Shown one piece after another: positions 25,791-34,113 of a stretch of 64,000 nucleotides of DNA. The DNA is from Streptomyces sp. RerS4 (GTDB lineage Bacteria; Actinomycetota; Actinomycetes; Streptomycetales; Streptomycetaceae), in NCBI RefSeq assembly GCF_023515955.1, contig NZ_CP097322.1, forward strand, positions 4,636,501 through 4,700,500, given 5' to 3'. The position numbers were made by a program, and so were the translations under genes. The notes beneath the pieces were generated by a model, which saw only the letters and a program-made list of their open reading frames with translations, was not told where the DNA came from and did not search any database. Position 1 is the stretch's first letter. The number at the start of each line of letters is the position of its first letter.

Positions 25791-25873
25791 CTAGGAGGTG
25801 TCCGGCGGATCAGGGTCGGATAGGCCGTGCCAGACGCCGCGGGCCCGGCCCTGACCCGCCGGACACCTCCTAG
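25791..25873. mobile_element. 83-bp MITE-like element with CTAG ends (copy 2)
   Basis: Terminal inverted repeats of about 25 bp: the left arm ctaggaggtgtccggcgg continues atcaggg, and the right arm read in reverse is the same with one substitution. Both ends are CTAG (25791-25794, 25870-25873). The core is only about 33 bp, so it cannot code for anything. Arms share CTAGGnGGTGTC and CGGATCAGG with the 166-bp element at 9425-9590. It lies 39 bp before the start of the second binding lipoprotein gene, where its fold could affect expression. Confidence 0.7.
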
Positions 25874-25912
25874 GTCGTCTCGGAGAGTCTTGGGATCCAC
25901 AGGAGGCAGTCC

Positions 25913-27541
25913 ATGCGCGGAGCCACCCACGCCCGGTGGGCCGCATGTGCGGTGGTCGTCGCCCTCGCGGCGACGGCCTGCGGCGGCGGAAGCGACAGCG
26001 GCGACGGCGGTGGCGCCGGGATCGTCAGTTCCTCCTGGGGCGACCCGCAGAACCCGCTGGAGCCCGCCAACACCAACGAGGTGCAGGGCGGCAAGGTCCT
26101 CGACATGCTCTTCCGCGGTCTGAAGCGCTACGACCCGAAGACCGGCGAGGCCAAGAACATGCTCGCCGAGAAGATCGAGACCACGGACAGTCAGAACTTC
26201 ACGATCACCCTGAAGGACGGCTGGAAGTTCAGCAACGACGAGCCGGTCACCGCGAAGTCCTTCGTCGACGCCTGGAACTACGCGGCGGACGTCCGCAACA
26301 AGCAGAACAACGCGCCGTTCTTCTCCGACATCGTCGGCTACGCGGACCTCCACCCGACCTCGGGGGAGCCCAAGACCAAGACCATGTCCGGGCTCGTCGT
26401 CAAGGACGCCAGGACCTTCACGGTCGCCCTCAAGGAGAAGTTCTCCACCTGGCCGGAGACCCTCGGCTACCAGGCCTTCAGCCCGCTGCCCCAGAGCTTC
26501 TTCACCGACCACACCGGCTGGCTCGCCAAGCCGGTCGGCAACGGCCCGTACACGGTGGACTCGTACACCAAGGGCACCGCCATGAAGCTGCGCAAGTGGG
26601 AGGGCTACCCGGGCGAGGACAAGGCCCAGAACAACGGCGTCGACCTCAAGGTCTACACCGACAACAACACCGCCTACACCGACCTGATCTCCGGCAACCT
26701 CGACCTCGTCGACGACATCCCCGCGCAGCAGCTGAAGAACGTCAAGAACGACCTCGGTGACCGGTACATCAACCAGCCGGCCCTCATCATCCAGACCCTC
26801 ACCTTCCCGCTGTACGACCCGCAGTGGAACAAGGAGGGCATGGAGAAGGTCCGCCGGGGCATCTCGATGGCCATCAACCGCGACGAGATCACCCAGCAGA
26901 TCTTCCGCGAGACCCGCACCCCCGCCAAGGACTGGACCTCTCCGGCCCTCGGCGAGCAGGGCGGCTTCAACGCCACCCTGTGCGGCGAGGCCTGCACGTA
27001 CGACCCCGCCGCCGCGAAGCGGCTCATCCAGGAGGCCGGCGGCCTGCCCGGCGGCAAGATCACCCTGACCTCGAACGTCGACACCGGCTCGCACCGCGAC
27101 TGGATGGACGCCGTCTGCAACAGCGTCAACAACGCGCTCGGCGAGGGCCCGGTCTGCACGGTCAACCCCATCGGCACCTTCGCCGACTTCCGCAATCAGC
27201 AGACCGCCTTCAAGCTCACCGGCCCCTTCCGCTCCGGCTGGCAGGCCGACTACCCGCTGATCCAGAACTTCCTCCAGCCGCTCTACTACACCGGCGCCTC
27301 CTCCAACTACGGGAAGTTCAGCGACCCGGAGTTCGACAAGCTCGTCGAAGAGGCCAACCAGGAGAGCGACGCGGCCAAGGCCGTCGCGAAGTTCCAGGAC
27401 GCCGAGAAGATCCTCGCCGCGCAGATGCCGTCCATCCCCCTGTGGTACCAGAACGGCAGCGCCGGCCACTCCGAGCGCATCTCGGACGTGGCCCTGAACC
27501 AGTTCAGCGTCCCCGTCTACGACCAGATCAAGGTCGGCTGA
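25913..27541 (+). CDS. Oligopeptide ABC transporter substrate-binding lipoprotein (operon 2)
   Basis: A 542-residue SBP family 5 lipoprotein with signal MRGATHARWAACA and lipobox AATAC (Cys23), closely matching the operon 1 signal peptide. Conserved OppA segments include SWGDPQNPLEPANTNEVQGG, GWKFSNDEPVTAKSFVDAWN, GYQAFSPLPQSF, VGNGPYTVDSY, VRRGISMAINRDEI and FRSGWQADYPLIQNFLQPLYY. Paired cysteines (LCGEACTY, VCNSVNN, VCTVN) absent from the operon 1 protein may form disulphides outside the cell. The start follows AGGAGG eight bases upstream. The element at 25791-25873 sits in its leader. I recall BldKB-like proteins with the SSWGDPQNPLEPANTNE pattern, so this is the better BldKB candidate of the two, without proof. 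Confidence 0.92.
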   Translation: MRGATHARWAACAVVVALAATACGGGSDSGDGGGAGIVSSSWGDPQNPLEPANTNEVQGGKVLDMLFRGLKRYDPKTGEAKNMLAEKIETTDSQNFTITLKDGWKFSNDEPVTAKSFVDAWNYAADVRNKQNNAPFFSDIVGYADLHPTSGEPKTKTMSGLVVKDARTFTVALKEKFSTWPETLGYQAFSPLPQSFFTDHTGWLAKPVGNGPYTVDSYTKGTAMKLRKWEGYPGEDKAQNNGVDLKVYTDNNTAYTDLISGNLDLVDDIPAQQLKNVKNDLGDRYINQPALIIQTLTFPLYDPQWNKEGMEKVRRGISMAINRDEITQQIFRETRTPAKDWTSPALGEQGGFNATLCGEACTYDPAAAKRLIQEAGGLPGGKITLTSNVDTGSHRDWMDAVCNSVNNALGEGPVCTVNPIGTFADFRNQQTAFKLTGPFRSGWQADYPLIQNFLQPLYYTGASSNYGKFSDPEFDKLVEEANQESDAAKAVAKFQDAEKILAAQMPSIPLWYQNGSAGHSERISDVALNQFSVPVYDQIKVG

Positions 27542-27571
27542 CCCCCGTACGGATCGATCCTGGAGCAGTCC

Positions 27572-28495
27572 ATGGGACGTTATGTGATCCGGCGGCTGCT
27601 CCAGATGATCCCGGTGTTCATCGGCAGCACGTTCCTGATCTTCTTCATGGTGTACGCCCTCGGGGACCCGGTCGCCGCCCTGTTCGGCGACAAGGCCCCC
27701 GACCCCGCCACCGCCGCCCGCATCCGCAAGGACCTCTACCTCGACCAGCCCCTGTGGAAGCAGTACCTGCACTACATGGGTCAGATCTTCCAGGGCGACT
27801 TCGGCACCGCCTTCAACGGCCAGAAGGTCACCGAGCTGATGGCGAGCGCCTTCCCCGTCACCCTGCGCCTGACCGTCGTGGCGATCGTCATCGAGATCAT
27901 CGTCGGCATCACCCTCGGCGTCATCAGCGGTCTGCGCCGGGGCCGGGCCATCGACACCACCCTGCTGGTGCTGACCCTCGTCGTCATCTCGGTGCCCACC
28001 TTCGTCACCGGCTACCTGCTCCAGTTCGTCTTCGGCGTGAAATGGGGCTGGGTGCGGCCCACCGTCGCCCCGGACGCCCCCTTCGGCCAGCTGATCCTGC
28101 CGGGCGTCGTCCTGGCCCTGGTCTCCCTCGCCTACGTCACCCGCCTGTCGCGGACCTCCATCGCCGAGAACGTCAAGGCCGACTACGTCCGCACCGCCAC
28201 CGCCAAGGGCCTGCCGCGCCGGCGGGTCGTCACCCGACACCTGCTGCGCAACTCCCTCATCCCCGTCGTCACCTTCATCGGGACCGACATCGGCGCCCTG
28301 ATGGGCGGCGCCATCGTCACCGAGCGGATCTTCAACATCCACGGCGTCGGCTACCAGCTCTACCAGGGCATCCTGCGCAACAACTCGCCCACGGTCGTCG
28401 GCTTCGTGACCATCCTCGTCATCGTCTTCCTGCTGGCGAACCTGCTCGTCGACCTGCTCTACGCGGTCCTGGACCCGAGGATCCGTTATGCCTGA
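27572..28495 (+). CDS. oppB: Oligopeptide ABC transporter permease, OppB/DppB type (operon 2)
   Basis: A 307-residue permease with six predicted helices. It starts YVIRRLLQMIPVFIGSTFLIFF, with GDPVAALFGDKAPDP as first outer loop, EAA loop TATAKGLPRRRVVTRHLLRN, and C-terminal motifs FIGTDIGALMGGAIVTERIF and LLYAVLDPRIRYA shared with the operon 1 copy. The start lies 30 bp after the binding-protein stop with GGAG upstream. It overlaps the next gene by eight bases in the same manner as operon 1. Confidence 0.93.
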   Translation: MGRYVIRRLLQMIPVFIGSTFLIFFMVYALGDPVAALFGDKAPDPATAARIRKDLYLDQPLWKQYLHYMGQIFQGDFGTAFNGQKVTELMASAFPVTLRLTVVAIVIEIIVGITLGVISGLRRGRAIDTTLLVLTLVVISVPTFVTGYLLQFVFGVKWGWVRPTVAPDAPFGQLILPGVVLALVSLAYVTRLSRTSIAENVKADYVRTATAKGLPRRRVVTRHLLRNSLIPVVTFIGTDIGALMGGAIVTERIFNIHGVGYQLYQGILRNNSPTVVGFVTILVIVFLLANLLVDLLYAVLDPRIRYA

Positions 28496-29501
28496 GCCCG
28501 AGCGCCCCGAAGGCCCCGGCGGCTACGACCCGGTCGGACCCCGCCCCCGCGAGTCCGTCGCACCCACCGGTCAGGGAGGAGCCATGGACCTCGCACTGGA
28601 GGAAGCCGAGAGCATCGAGGGGGCGACGAAGACCACCGGCCCCGGACCACAGGAGAAGGCCCGCGGCCTCTGGTCCGACGCCTGGCACCAGCTGCGCCGC
28701 AACCCCGTCTTCGTCGTCTCCGCGCTGCTCATCCTCTTCCTCGTCCTCATCGCGATCTGGCCGCAGCTGATCGCGAGCGGCGACCCCCTCCAGTGCGACC
28801 TGTCCAAGTCACAGCAGGGCTCTCAGCCCGGCCACCCCTTCGGCTACGACACCCAGGGCTGCGACGTCTACACCCGCACCGTGTACGGCGCCCGCGCGTC
28901 CATCACCGTCGGCGTCTGCGCCACCCTCGGCGCGGCCCTGCTCGGCTCCGCGCTCGGCGGCCTCGCCGGCTTCTTCGGCGGCTGGGGCGACGCCCTGCTC
29001 TCCCGCGTCGCCGACATCTTCTTCGGCATCCCCGTGGTCCTCGGCGGCCTGGTGTTCCTGTCCGTCGTCACCAGCACCACCGTGTGGCCCGTCGTCGGCT
29101 TCATCGTGCTCCTCGGCTGGCCGCAGATCGCCCGCATCGCCCGCGGCTCGGTGATCACCGCCAAGCAGAACGACTACGTCCAGGCCGCCCGCGCCCTCGG
29201 CGCCGGCAACGCCCGCATGCTGCTGCGGCACGTCGCCCCCAACGCCGTCGCGCCCGTCATCGTCGTCGCCACCATCGCGCTGGGCACCTACATCGCCCTG
29301 GAGGCCACCCTGTCCTTCCTGGGTGTGGGCCTGCGCCCCCCGACGGTCTCCTGGGGCATCGACATCTCCAACGCCGCCTCCCAGATCCGCAACGCCCCCC
29401 ACATGCTGCTGTGGCCGGCGGGCGCCCTGAGCCTGACCGTGCTCGCCTTCATCATGCTCGGCGACGCGGTGCGCGACGCCCTCGACCCCAAGCTGCGCTG
29501 A
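28488..29501 (+). CDS. oppC: Oligopeptide ABC transporter permease, OppC/DppC type (operon 2)
   Basis: A 337-residue permease. The first 60 residues are a Pro/Glu-rich cytosolic tail, then the first helix VFVVSALLILFLVLIAIWP. The characteristic YDTQGCDVYTRTVYGARAS, EAA loop AARALGAGNARMLLRHVAPN, and C-terminus MLGDAVRDALDPKLR are present. The ATG at 28488 overlaps the oppB stop exactly as in operon 1. A second ATG at 28584 (MDLALEEAESIEG) has a stronger GGGAGGAG site and could be the main start, giving 305 residues. Confidence 0.9.
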   Translation: MPEPERPEGPGGYDPVGPRPRESVAPTGQGGAMDLALEEAESIEGATKTTGPGPQEKARGLWSDAWHQLRRNPVFVVSALLILFLVLIAIWPQLIASGDPLQCDLSKSQQGSQPGHPFGYDTQGCDVYTRTVYGARASITVGVCATLGAALLGSALGGLAGFFGGWGDALLSRVADIFFGIPVVLGGLVFLSVVTSTTVWPVVGFIVLLGWPQIARIARGSVITAKQNDYVQAARALGAGNARMLLRHVAPNAVAPVIVVATIALGTYIALEATLSFLGVGLRPPTVSWGIDISNAASQIRNAPHMLLWPAGALSLTVLAFIMLGDAVRDALDPKLR

Positions 29502-29504
29502 GGA

Positions 29505-30491
29505 GTGAGTCGGCAGATGCTGCTCGAAGTCCGCGACCTGCACGTGGAGTTCAAGACCCGCGACGGCGTCGCGAAGGCCGTCAACGGCGTGAACTACTCG
29601 GTCGACGAGGGCGAGACGCTCGCCGTGCTGGGCGAGTCCGGCTCCGGCAAGTCCGTCACCGCCCAGGCCGTCATGGGCATCCTCGACACCCCGCCCGGTC
29701 GGATCACCGCCGGCGAGATCCTCTTCAAGGGCCGCGACCTGCTCACACTGAACGAGGACGCACGCCGCGAGGTCCGGGGCGCCGAGATGGCCATGATCTT
29801 CCAGGACGCCCTGTCCGCCCTCAACCCCGTCCTCACCGTCGGCGCCCAGCTCGGCGAGATGTACGAGGTCCACCGCGGCATGTCCCGCAAGGACTCCCGC
29901 GCCAAGGCCGTCGAGCTGATGGACCGGGTGAAGATCCCGGCCGCGCGGGAACGCGTCGGCGACTACCCGCACCAGTTCTCCGGCGGCATGCGCCAACGCA
30001 TCATGATCGCCATGGCGTTGGCCCTGGAACCCTCCCTGATCATCGCCGACGAACCGACCACCGCCCTCGACGTCACCGTCCAGGCCCAGGTCATGGACCT
30101 GCTCGCCGAACTCCAACGCGAGCTCAACATGGGCCTCATCCTGATCACCCACGACCTCGGCGTCGTCGCCGACGTCGCCGACAAGATCGCCGTCATGTAC
30201 GCGGGCCGGATCGTCGAGGCCGCTCCCGTCCACGCGATCTACAAGGCGCCCGCGCACCCGTACACGCGCGGCCTGCTCGACTCCATCCCGCGCCTGGACC
30301 AGAAGGGCCAGGAGCTGTACGCCATCAAGGGCCTGCCGCCCAACCTGCTGGCCATCCCGCCCGGCTGCGCCTTCAACCCGCGCTGCCCCATGGCCCGGCC
30401 CGTCTGCCGGGCCGAGGTCCCGCCGCTCCTGGACGTCGGCCCGGACCGCTCCAGCGCCTGCTTCTTCTGGAAGGAGTGCCTCGATGCCTGA
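29505..30491 (+). CDS. oppD: Oligopeptide ABC transporter ATP-binding protein, OppD type (operon 2)
   Basis: A 328-residue ATPase: Walker A GESGSGKSVTAQ, signature HQFSGGMRQRIMIAMAL, Walker B LIIADEPTTALD, LITHDLGVV, and C-terminal APAHPYTRGLLDSIPRL with GCAFNPRCPMARPVC. It starts with GTG at 29505, three bases after the oppC stop; the ATG at 29517 is an alternative. Very similar to the operon 1 protein, but it lacks that protein's 20-residue N-terminal extension. It overlaps the next gene by eight bases. Confidence 0.93.
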   Translation: MSRQMLLEVRDLHVEFKTRDGVAKAVNGVNYSVDEGETLAVLGESGSGKSVTAQAVMGILDTPPGRITAGEILFKGRDLLTLNEDARREVRGAEMAMIFQDALSALNPVLTVGAQLGEMYEVHRGMSRKDSRAKAVELMDRVKIPAARERVGDYPHQFSGGMRQRIMIAMALALEPSLIIADEPTTALDVTVQAQVMDLLAELQRELNMGLILITHDLGVVADVADKIAVMYAGRIVEAAPVHAIYKAPAHPYTRGLLDSIPRLDQKGQELYAIKGLPPNLLAIPPGCAFNPRCPMARPVCRAEVPPLLDVGPDRSSACFFWKECLDA

Positions 30492-31515
30492 GGCCATCCT
30501 GGAGGTCCGCGACCTGGTCAAGCACTACCCGCTGACGCAGGGCGTCCTCTTCAGGAAGCAGGTCGGCGCGGTCAAGGCCGTCGACGGGGTCTCCTTCGAC
30601 CTCGCCGCCGGCGAGACCCTCGGCATCGTCGGCGAGTCCGGCTGCGGCAAGTCCACCGTCGCCCGGATGCTCGTCCACCTCGAACGCCCGACGGCCGGCG
30701 CGATCACGTACAAGGGCGAGGACATCACGAAGCTGTCCGGCCGCGCCCTCAAGGCCGTCCGCCGCAACATCCAGATGGTCTTCCAGGACCCGTACACCTC
30801 GCTCAACCCCCGGATGACGGTCGGCGACATCATCGGCGAGCCCTACGAGATCCACCCCGAGGCCGCCCCCAAGGGCGACCGGCGCCGCAGGGTGCGCGAA
30901 CTCCTCGACGTCGTCGGCCTCAACCCCGAATACATCAACCGCTACCCGCACCAGTTCTCCGGCGGCCAGCGCCAGCGCATCGGCATCGCCCGCGGCCTCG
31001 CCCTGCGACCGGAGGTCATCGTCGCAGACGAGCCGGTCTCCGCCCTCGACGTCTCCGTCCAGGCCCAGGTCATCAACCTCCTGGACCGCCTCCAGAACGA
31101 GTTCGACCTCTCGTACGTGTTCATCGCGCACGACCTCTCGATCGTCCGGCACATCTCCGACCGGGTCGGCGTCATGTACCTGGGCCGGATCGTCGAGATC
31201 GGCACCGACACCGAGATCTACGAGCACCCCACGCACCCGTACACGCAGGCGCTGCTGTCCGCCGTGCCCGTCCCGGACCCCGAGGCCCGCGCCCACCGCG
31301 AGCGGATCATCCTCACCGGTGACGTCCCCTCGCCGGCCAACCCGCCGTCGGGCTGCCGCTTCCGCACCCGCTGCTGGAAGGCCCAGGAGATCTGCACGAC
31401 GGAGGTCCCGCTCCTGGCGGTCCCGAAGGTCTTCCCGACCGGCCCGCCCGCCCACCCCTCGGCCTGCCACTTCGCCGCCGAGAAACAGGTGGTCCCGCCG
31501 CCGCCCGAGGACTAG
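30484..31515 (+). CDS. oppF: Oligopeptide ABC transporter ATP-binding protein, OppF type (operon 2)
   Basis: A 343-residue ATPase: GESGCGKSTVAR, HQFSGGQRQRIGIARGL, VIVADEPVSALDVSVQ, FIAHDLSIVRHISDR, and the C-terminal THPYTQALLSAVPVPDP with GCRFRTRCWKAQEIC. Last gene of operon 2. Its TAG stop overlaps the stop of the convergent DinB-like gene, leaving no room for a separate terminator. The region 31225-31383 is nearly identical to the operon 1 paralogue. Confidence 0.94.
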   Translation: MPEAILEVRDLVKHYPLTQGVLFRKQVGAVKAVDGVSFDLAAGETLGIVGESGCGKSTVARMLVHLERPTAGAITYKGEDITKLSGRALKAVRRNIQMVFQDPYTSLNPRMTVGDIIGEPYEIHPEAAPKGDRRRRVRELLDVVGLNPEYINRYPHQFSGGQRQRIGIARGLALRPEVIVADEPVSALDVSVQAQVINLLDRLQNEFDLSYVFIAHDLSIVRHISDRVGVMYLGRIVEIGTDTEIYEHPTHPYTQALLSAVPVPDPEARAHRERIILTGDVPSPANPPSGCRFRTRCWKAQEICTTEVPLLAVPKVFPTGPPAHPSACHFAAEKQVVPPPPED

Positions 31516-32045
31516 CCAGGGGGGTTCGCGGGCGCGGCGAGGAGCAGGCCCAGCTGGCCCAAATGCGCGAGCGTGTCCGCGAGCTGCGAGGCGAGTCGGG
31601 CCTCGACGGTGTCGGCCGTGCCCAGGGTCGGGCTCGGGGCGATCCGGTCGAGGTCGCCCGCCGGGGCGGTGGTCAGGTACCGCTCCACCCGCTTCTCGAA
31701 CACCGCGTCCAGGTAGCCCAGGAGCGGGGCCGGGCCGGGGGCGCCGGCGCCGGTGAAGGCGGCCGCCTGCGCGGGCGTGTGCCCGTAGCCGGTGTCGCGG
31801 GGGTCCGCCGGGCGGCCGAAACGCTCCGCCCAGCCGCCGGCCACGTAGAGCTGGGGCACGCCCGCGATCTCGGACAGGTTGCGGTCCTCGCCGCGCGCGA
31901 TGTGCCACAGCAGCCAGGCCGGGCTGTTGGCGTCGGGGAGCGGGCAGCGGCCGAGGTCCCCGGGGGCGGCGGAGCGGACCGCGGCCGTCAGTTCCTCGTG
32001 TGCCCCGTGGAACATCCGTCTCGCGAGCCCCAGCCCGGCGATCAT
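31512..32045 (-). CDS. DinB-like (mycothiol transferase-type fold) protein
   Basis: A 177-residue four-helix DinB-superfamily protein. The pattern MFHGAHEELTAAVRSA, LLWHIARGEDRNLSEI and DTLAHLGQLGLLLAAP gives the three histidines (HGAHE, WHIA, AHLG) that bind a divalent metal in this fold. Many actinobacterial members are mycothiol-dependent S-transferases. The mycothiol gene mshB is 550 bp away, which supports that reading but does not prove it. Start chosen at the ATG at 32045; the frame upstream is not protein-like. Its stop overlaps that of oppF on the opposite strand. Confidence 0.83.
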   Translation of the reverse strand: MIAGLGLARRMFHGAHEELTAAVRSAAPGDLGRCPLPDANSPAWLLWHIARGEDRNLSEIAGVPQLYVAGGWAERFGRPADPRDTGYGHTPAQAAAFTGAGAPGPAPLLGYLDAVFEKRVERYLTTAPAGDLDRIAPSPTLGTADTVEARLASQLADTLAHLGQLGLLLAAPANPPG

Positions 32046-32184
32046 TTCAAGCCACCCCCGTGCGCGCGGTCCCGTGTGGGTTCCGTTCACTCTAACGCCC
32101 GTAACACCGGGGTAACTTGACCGTTTCTGCCCCGACTTACGGGCTCGGCACCCTGGGTGCGGTGCGGCCGTGCGGGTGCCCACA

Positions 32185-32219
32185 GCCGGCCGGGAAGGCG
32201 CGCAGCCTTCCCGGCCGGC
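32185..32219. terminator. 15-bp perfect hairpin in the 32.05-32.38 kb gap
   Basis: Arms gccggccgggaaggc (32185-32199) and gccttcccggccggc (32205-32219) pair perfectly around gcgca. It lies between the divergent DinB-like gene and the 64-aa membrane protein, so no coding gene obviously ends here; it may protect one unit from readthrough or belong to an unseen transcript. The same 336-bp gap has a TATGAT -10-like hexamer at 32297-32302, 80 bp before the start at 32382, within the small repeat ggat...atcc. Confidence 0.55.
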
Positions 32220-32381
32220 CCTCGTATGCCCCCGAGCGTGCGCGGCATGCGCCCCTCGTGCTGCCGGAATTCGATCGATGCGCCGGCACGGATAGTTATG
32301 ATCCGTAGCGCACGGTGGGTATGACTCCGACCGAGCATGAGTACGCGTACCGATGTCCGCTCGACGTGGAGGTGAAACGCC

Positions 32382-32576
32382 GTGGCACTATCGATCTCGG
32401 CCGTGGTGCTGCTGGCGATCGTCGTCTTCCTTTTGGTCCGGAGGTCGGGACTGAAGGCGGGCCACGCGTTCGTCTGCGTGCTGCTCGGGTTCTATCTGGC
32501 GAGTTCGACGGTCGCACCCACCCTCAGCCAGCTCACGTCCAACGTGGCGAGCATGATCAGTGGCCTCAAGCTGTAG
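32382..32576 (+). CDS. Small conserved membrane protein (64 aa)
   Basis: A 64-residue protein with one clear N-terminal transmembrane helix (SISAVVLLAIVVFLLV), a short basic turn RRSGLKAG, a second mildly hydrophobic helix HAFVCVLLGFYLASS, and an amphipathic end. GTG start at 32382, with GGAGG 11 bases upstream. I remember near-identical small proteins next to mshB in other streptomycetes, but know of no function. It lies 22 bp before mshB and may share its transcript. Confidence 0.75.
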   Translation: MALSISAVVLLAIVVFLLVRRSGLKAGHAFVCVLLGFYLASSTVAPTLSQLTSNVASMISGLKL

Positions 32577-32598
32577 GTCCTGCTCGTAGGCTGACCCC

Positions 32599-33528
32599 AT
32601 GAACGGTCTTCCCGCCCGTCGTCTGCTCCTCGTGCACGCGCACCCGGACGACGAGTCGATCAACAACGGCGTCACCATGGCCAAGTACGCGGCCGAGGGC
32701 GCCCACGTCGCGTTGGTGACCTGCACGCTCGGCGAGGAGGGCGAGGTCATCCCCGCCGAGCTGGCCCACCTCGCGCCCGACCGCGACGACACCCTCGGCG
32801 CGTACCGGGTCGGCGAGCTGGCCGCCGCGATGAAGGAGCTGGGGGTCACCGACCACCGCTTCCTCGGCGGCCCGGGGCGCTTTCGCGACTCGGGGATGAT
32901 GGGCGCCCCGCAGAACGAGCGCCCCGGAGCCTTCTGGTCGGCCGACGTGGACGAGGCCGCCGGATACCTCGTCGAGGTGATCCGGGAACTTCGGCCGCAG
33001 GTCCTCGTCACCTACGACCCCGACGGCGGCTACGGCCACCCCGACCACATCCAGGCCCACCGGGTGGCCATGCGCGCCGCCGAGCTGGCCGCCGACGCCG
33101 CCTGGCGCCCGGAGCTCGGCGCCCCGCACGCGATCGGGAAGATCTACTGGAACCGGGTCCCGCGCTCGGTGGTCGAGGCGGGCTTCGAGCGGCTGCGGAC
33201 GGCCGGCGCCACGCTCGCCTTCCCCGGCCACGCGAGCCCGCAGGACGTACCGGGGGTGGTCGCCGACGAGCGGATCACCGCCGAGATCGGTGACGAGGGC
33301 GAAGACGGGGGCGACGACGCGCGGCCGGGCGGCGTTCACGCGGCGGCCAAGGCGGCCGCCATGCGGGCGCACGCGACGCAGATCGCCGTCGACGGCCCCT
33401 TCTTCGCCCTCTCGAACGACCTGGCGCAGCCGCTCTTCGCCCGCGAGTACTACGAGTTGGCGCACGGCACCTCCGGCGCCCCCGCCGGCACCCGTGAGCG
33501 GGACCTCTTCGCGGGGGTGGAGGCATGA
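32599..33528 (+). CDS. mshB: N-acetyl-1-D-myo-inositol-2-amino-2-deoxy-glucopyranoside deacetylase (mycothiol biosynthesis)
   Basis: Zinc-dependent deacetylase of mycothiol synthesis: it removes acetyl from GlcNAc-Ins to give GlcN-Ins. The LmbE-like fold shows HAHPDDES (zinc ligands His15, Asp18) and the second ligand motif YGHPDHIQAH. Other family segments are LVTCTLGEEGEVIPAELAHL, GGPGRFRDSGMMG and GKIYWNRVPRS. The C-terminal half includes a Glu/Asp-rich loop (GDEGEDGGDDA) not needed for catalysis. 309 residues, normal length. It overlaps the DUF6113 gene by four bases (ATGA). Mycothiol marks the organism as an actinobacterium. Confidence 0.95.
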   Translation: MNGLPARRLLLVHAHPDDESINNGVTMAKYAAEGAHVALVTCTLGEEGEVIPAELAHLAPDRDDTLGAYRVGELAAAMKELGVTDHRFLGGPGRFRDSGMMGAPQNERPGAFWSADVDEAAGYLVEVIRELRPQVLVTYDPDGGYGHPDHIQAHRVAMRAAELAADAAWRPELGAPHAIGKIYWNRVPRSVVEAGFERLRTAGATLAFPGHASPQDVPGVVADERITAEIGDEGEDGGDDARPGGVHAAAKAAAMRAHATQIAVDGPFFALSNDLAQPLFAREYYELAHGTSGAPAGTRERDLFAGVEA

Positions 33529-33905
33529 CCACGGCGATGACCCCCGGGCGGATCGCCGCCCTCCTGGGCCTGCTCGCGCTGGGCGTGTTGACGGGCGGGG
33601 CCGGCTGGCTCGTCGTCGACCTGTGGCTCCCGGCCGGGCTGCTGCTGGCCCTGCTCGCCCTCTTCGGACTGTTCCTCGGGGCCCGCCTCCTCCTCGGCGG
33701 TGGGCTCGGCGTGGGGGTGGGGGCGGCCGGCTGGTTCCTGTCGTACGTCCTGCTCGGGGTGCCCCGTCCCGAAGGGGATTTCCTGCTCGGTTCCTCCGGA
33801 ATCGGTATGTACGCGTACCTTTTGGGGGGGAGCGTCATCGCTGTGATCTGCGCCACGATGCGCGGCCCCGTCGAGCGACCCGTTTCGGCCCCGAAGCCCC
33901 GCTGA
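33525..33905 (+). CDS. DUF6113-type integral membrane protein
   Basis: A 126-residue protein that is hydrophobic over almost all its length, with about four membrane segments (IAALLGLLALGVLTGGAGW, LLLALLALFGLFLGARLLL, LGVGVGAAGWFLSYVLLG, YAYLLGGSVIAVICATM). The overlap ATGA with mshB indicates translational coupling. I associate this family with DUF6113, a streptomycete protein found next to mshB; function is unknown. The C-terminus is a short basic tail. Confidence 0.8.
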   Translation: MTTAMTPGRIAALLGLLALGVLTGGAGWLVVDLWLPAGLLLALLALFGLFLGARLLLGGGLGVGVGAAGWFLSYVLLGVPRPEGDFLLGSSGIGMYAYLLGGSVIAVICATMRGPVERPVSAPKPR

Positions 33906-34113
33906 CGGCGCCCCGTCGCGCCTGGCCGTCCTCCGATCAGGGACGGCTTGAGGGGGTTTGACGGGCCCTCGGGTCAGACCCCGTGGAACGTCAAGAGGAA
34001 CCCGGGATTCCCCGTGGTCAGTTGTGCCCGGGTCGCGGCCAGTATGGTGGACGGGCCGCCGAGCTGCCCGCGCACGGTATGACGGGCGGCGGAGCCAACC
34101 GGGAGAACCTGCC

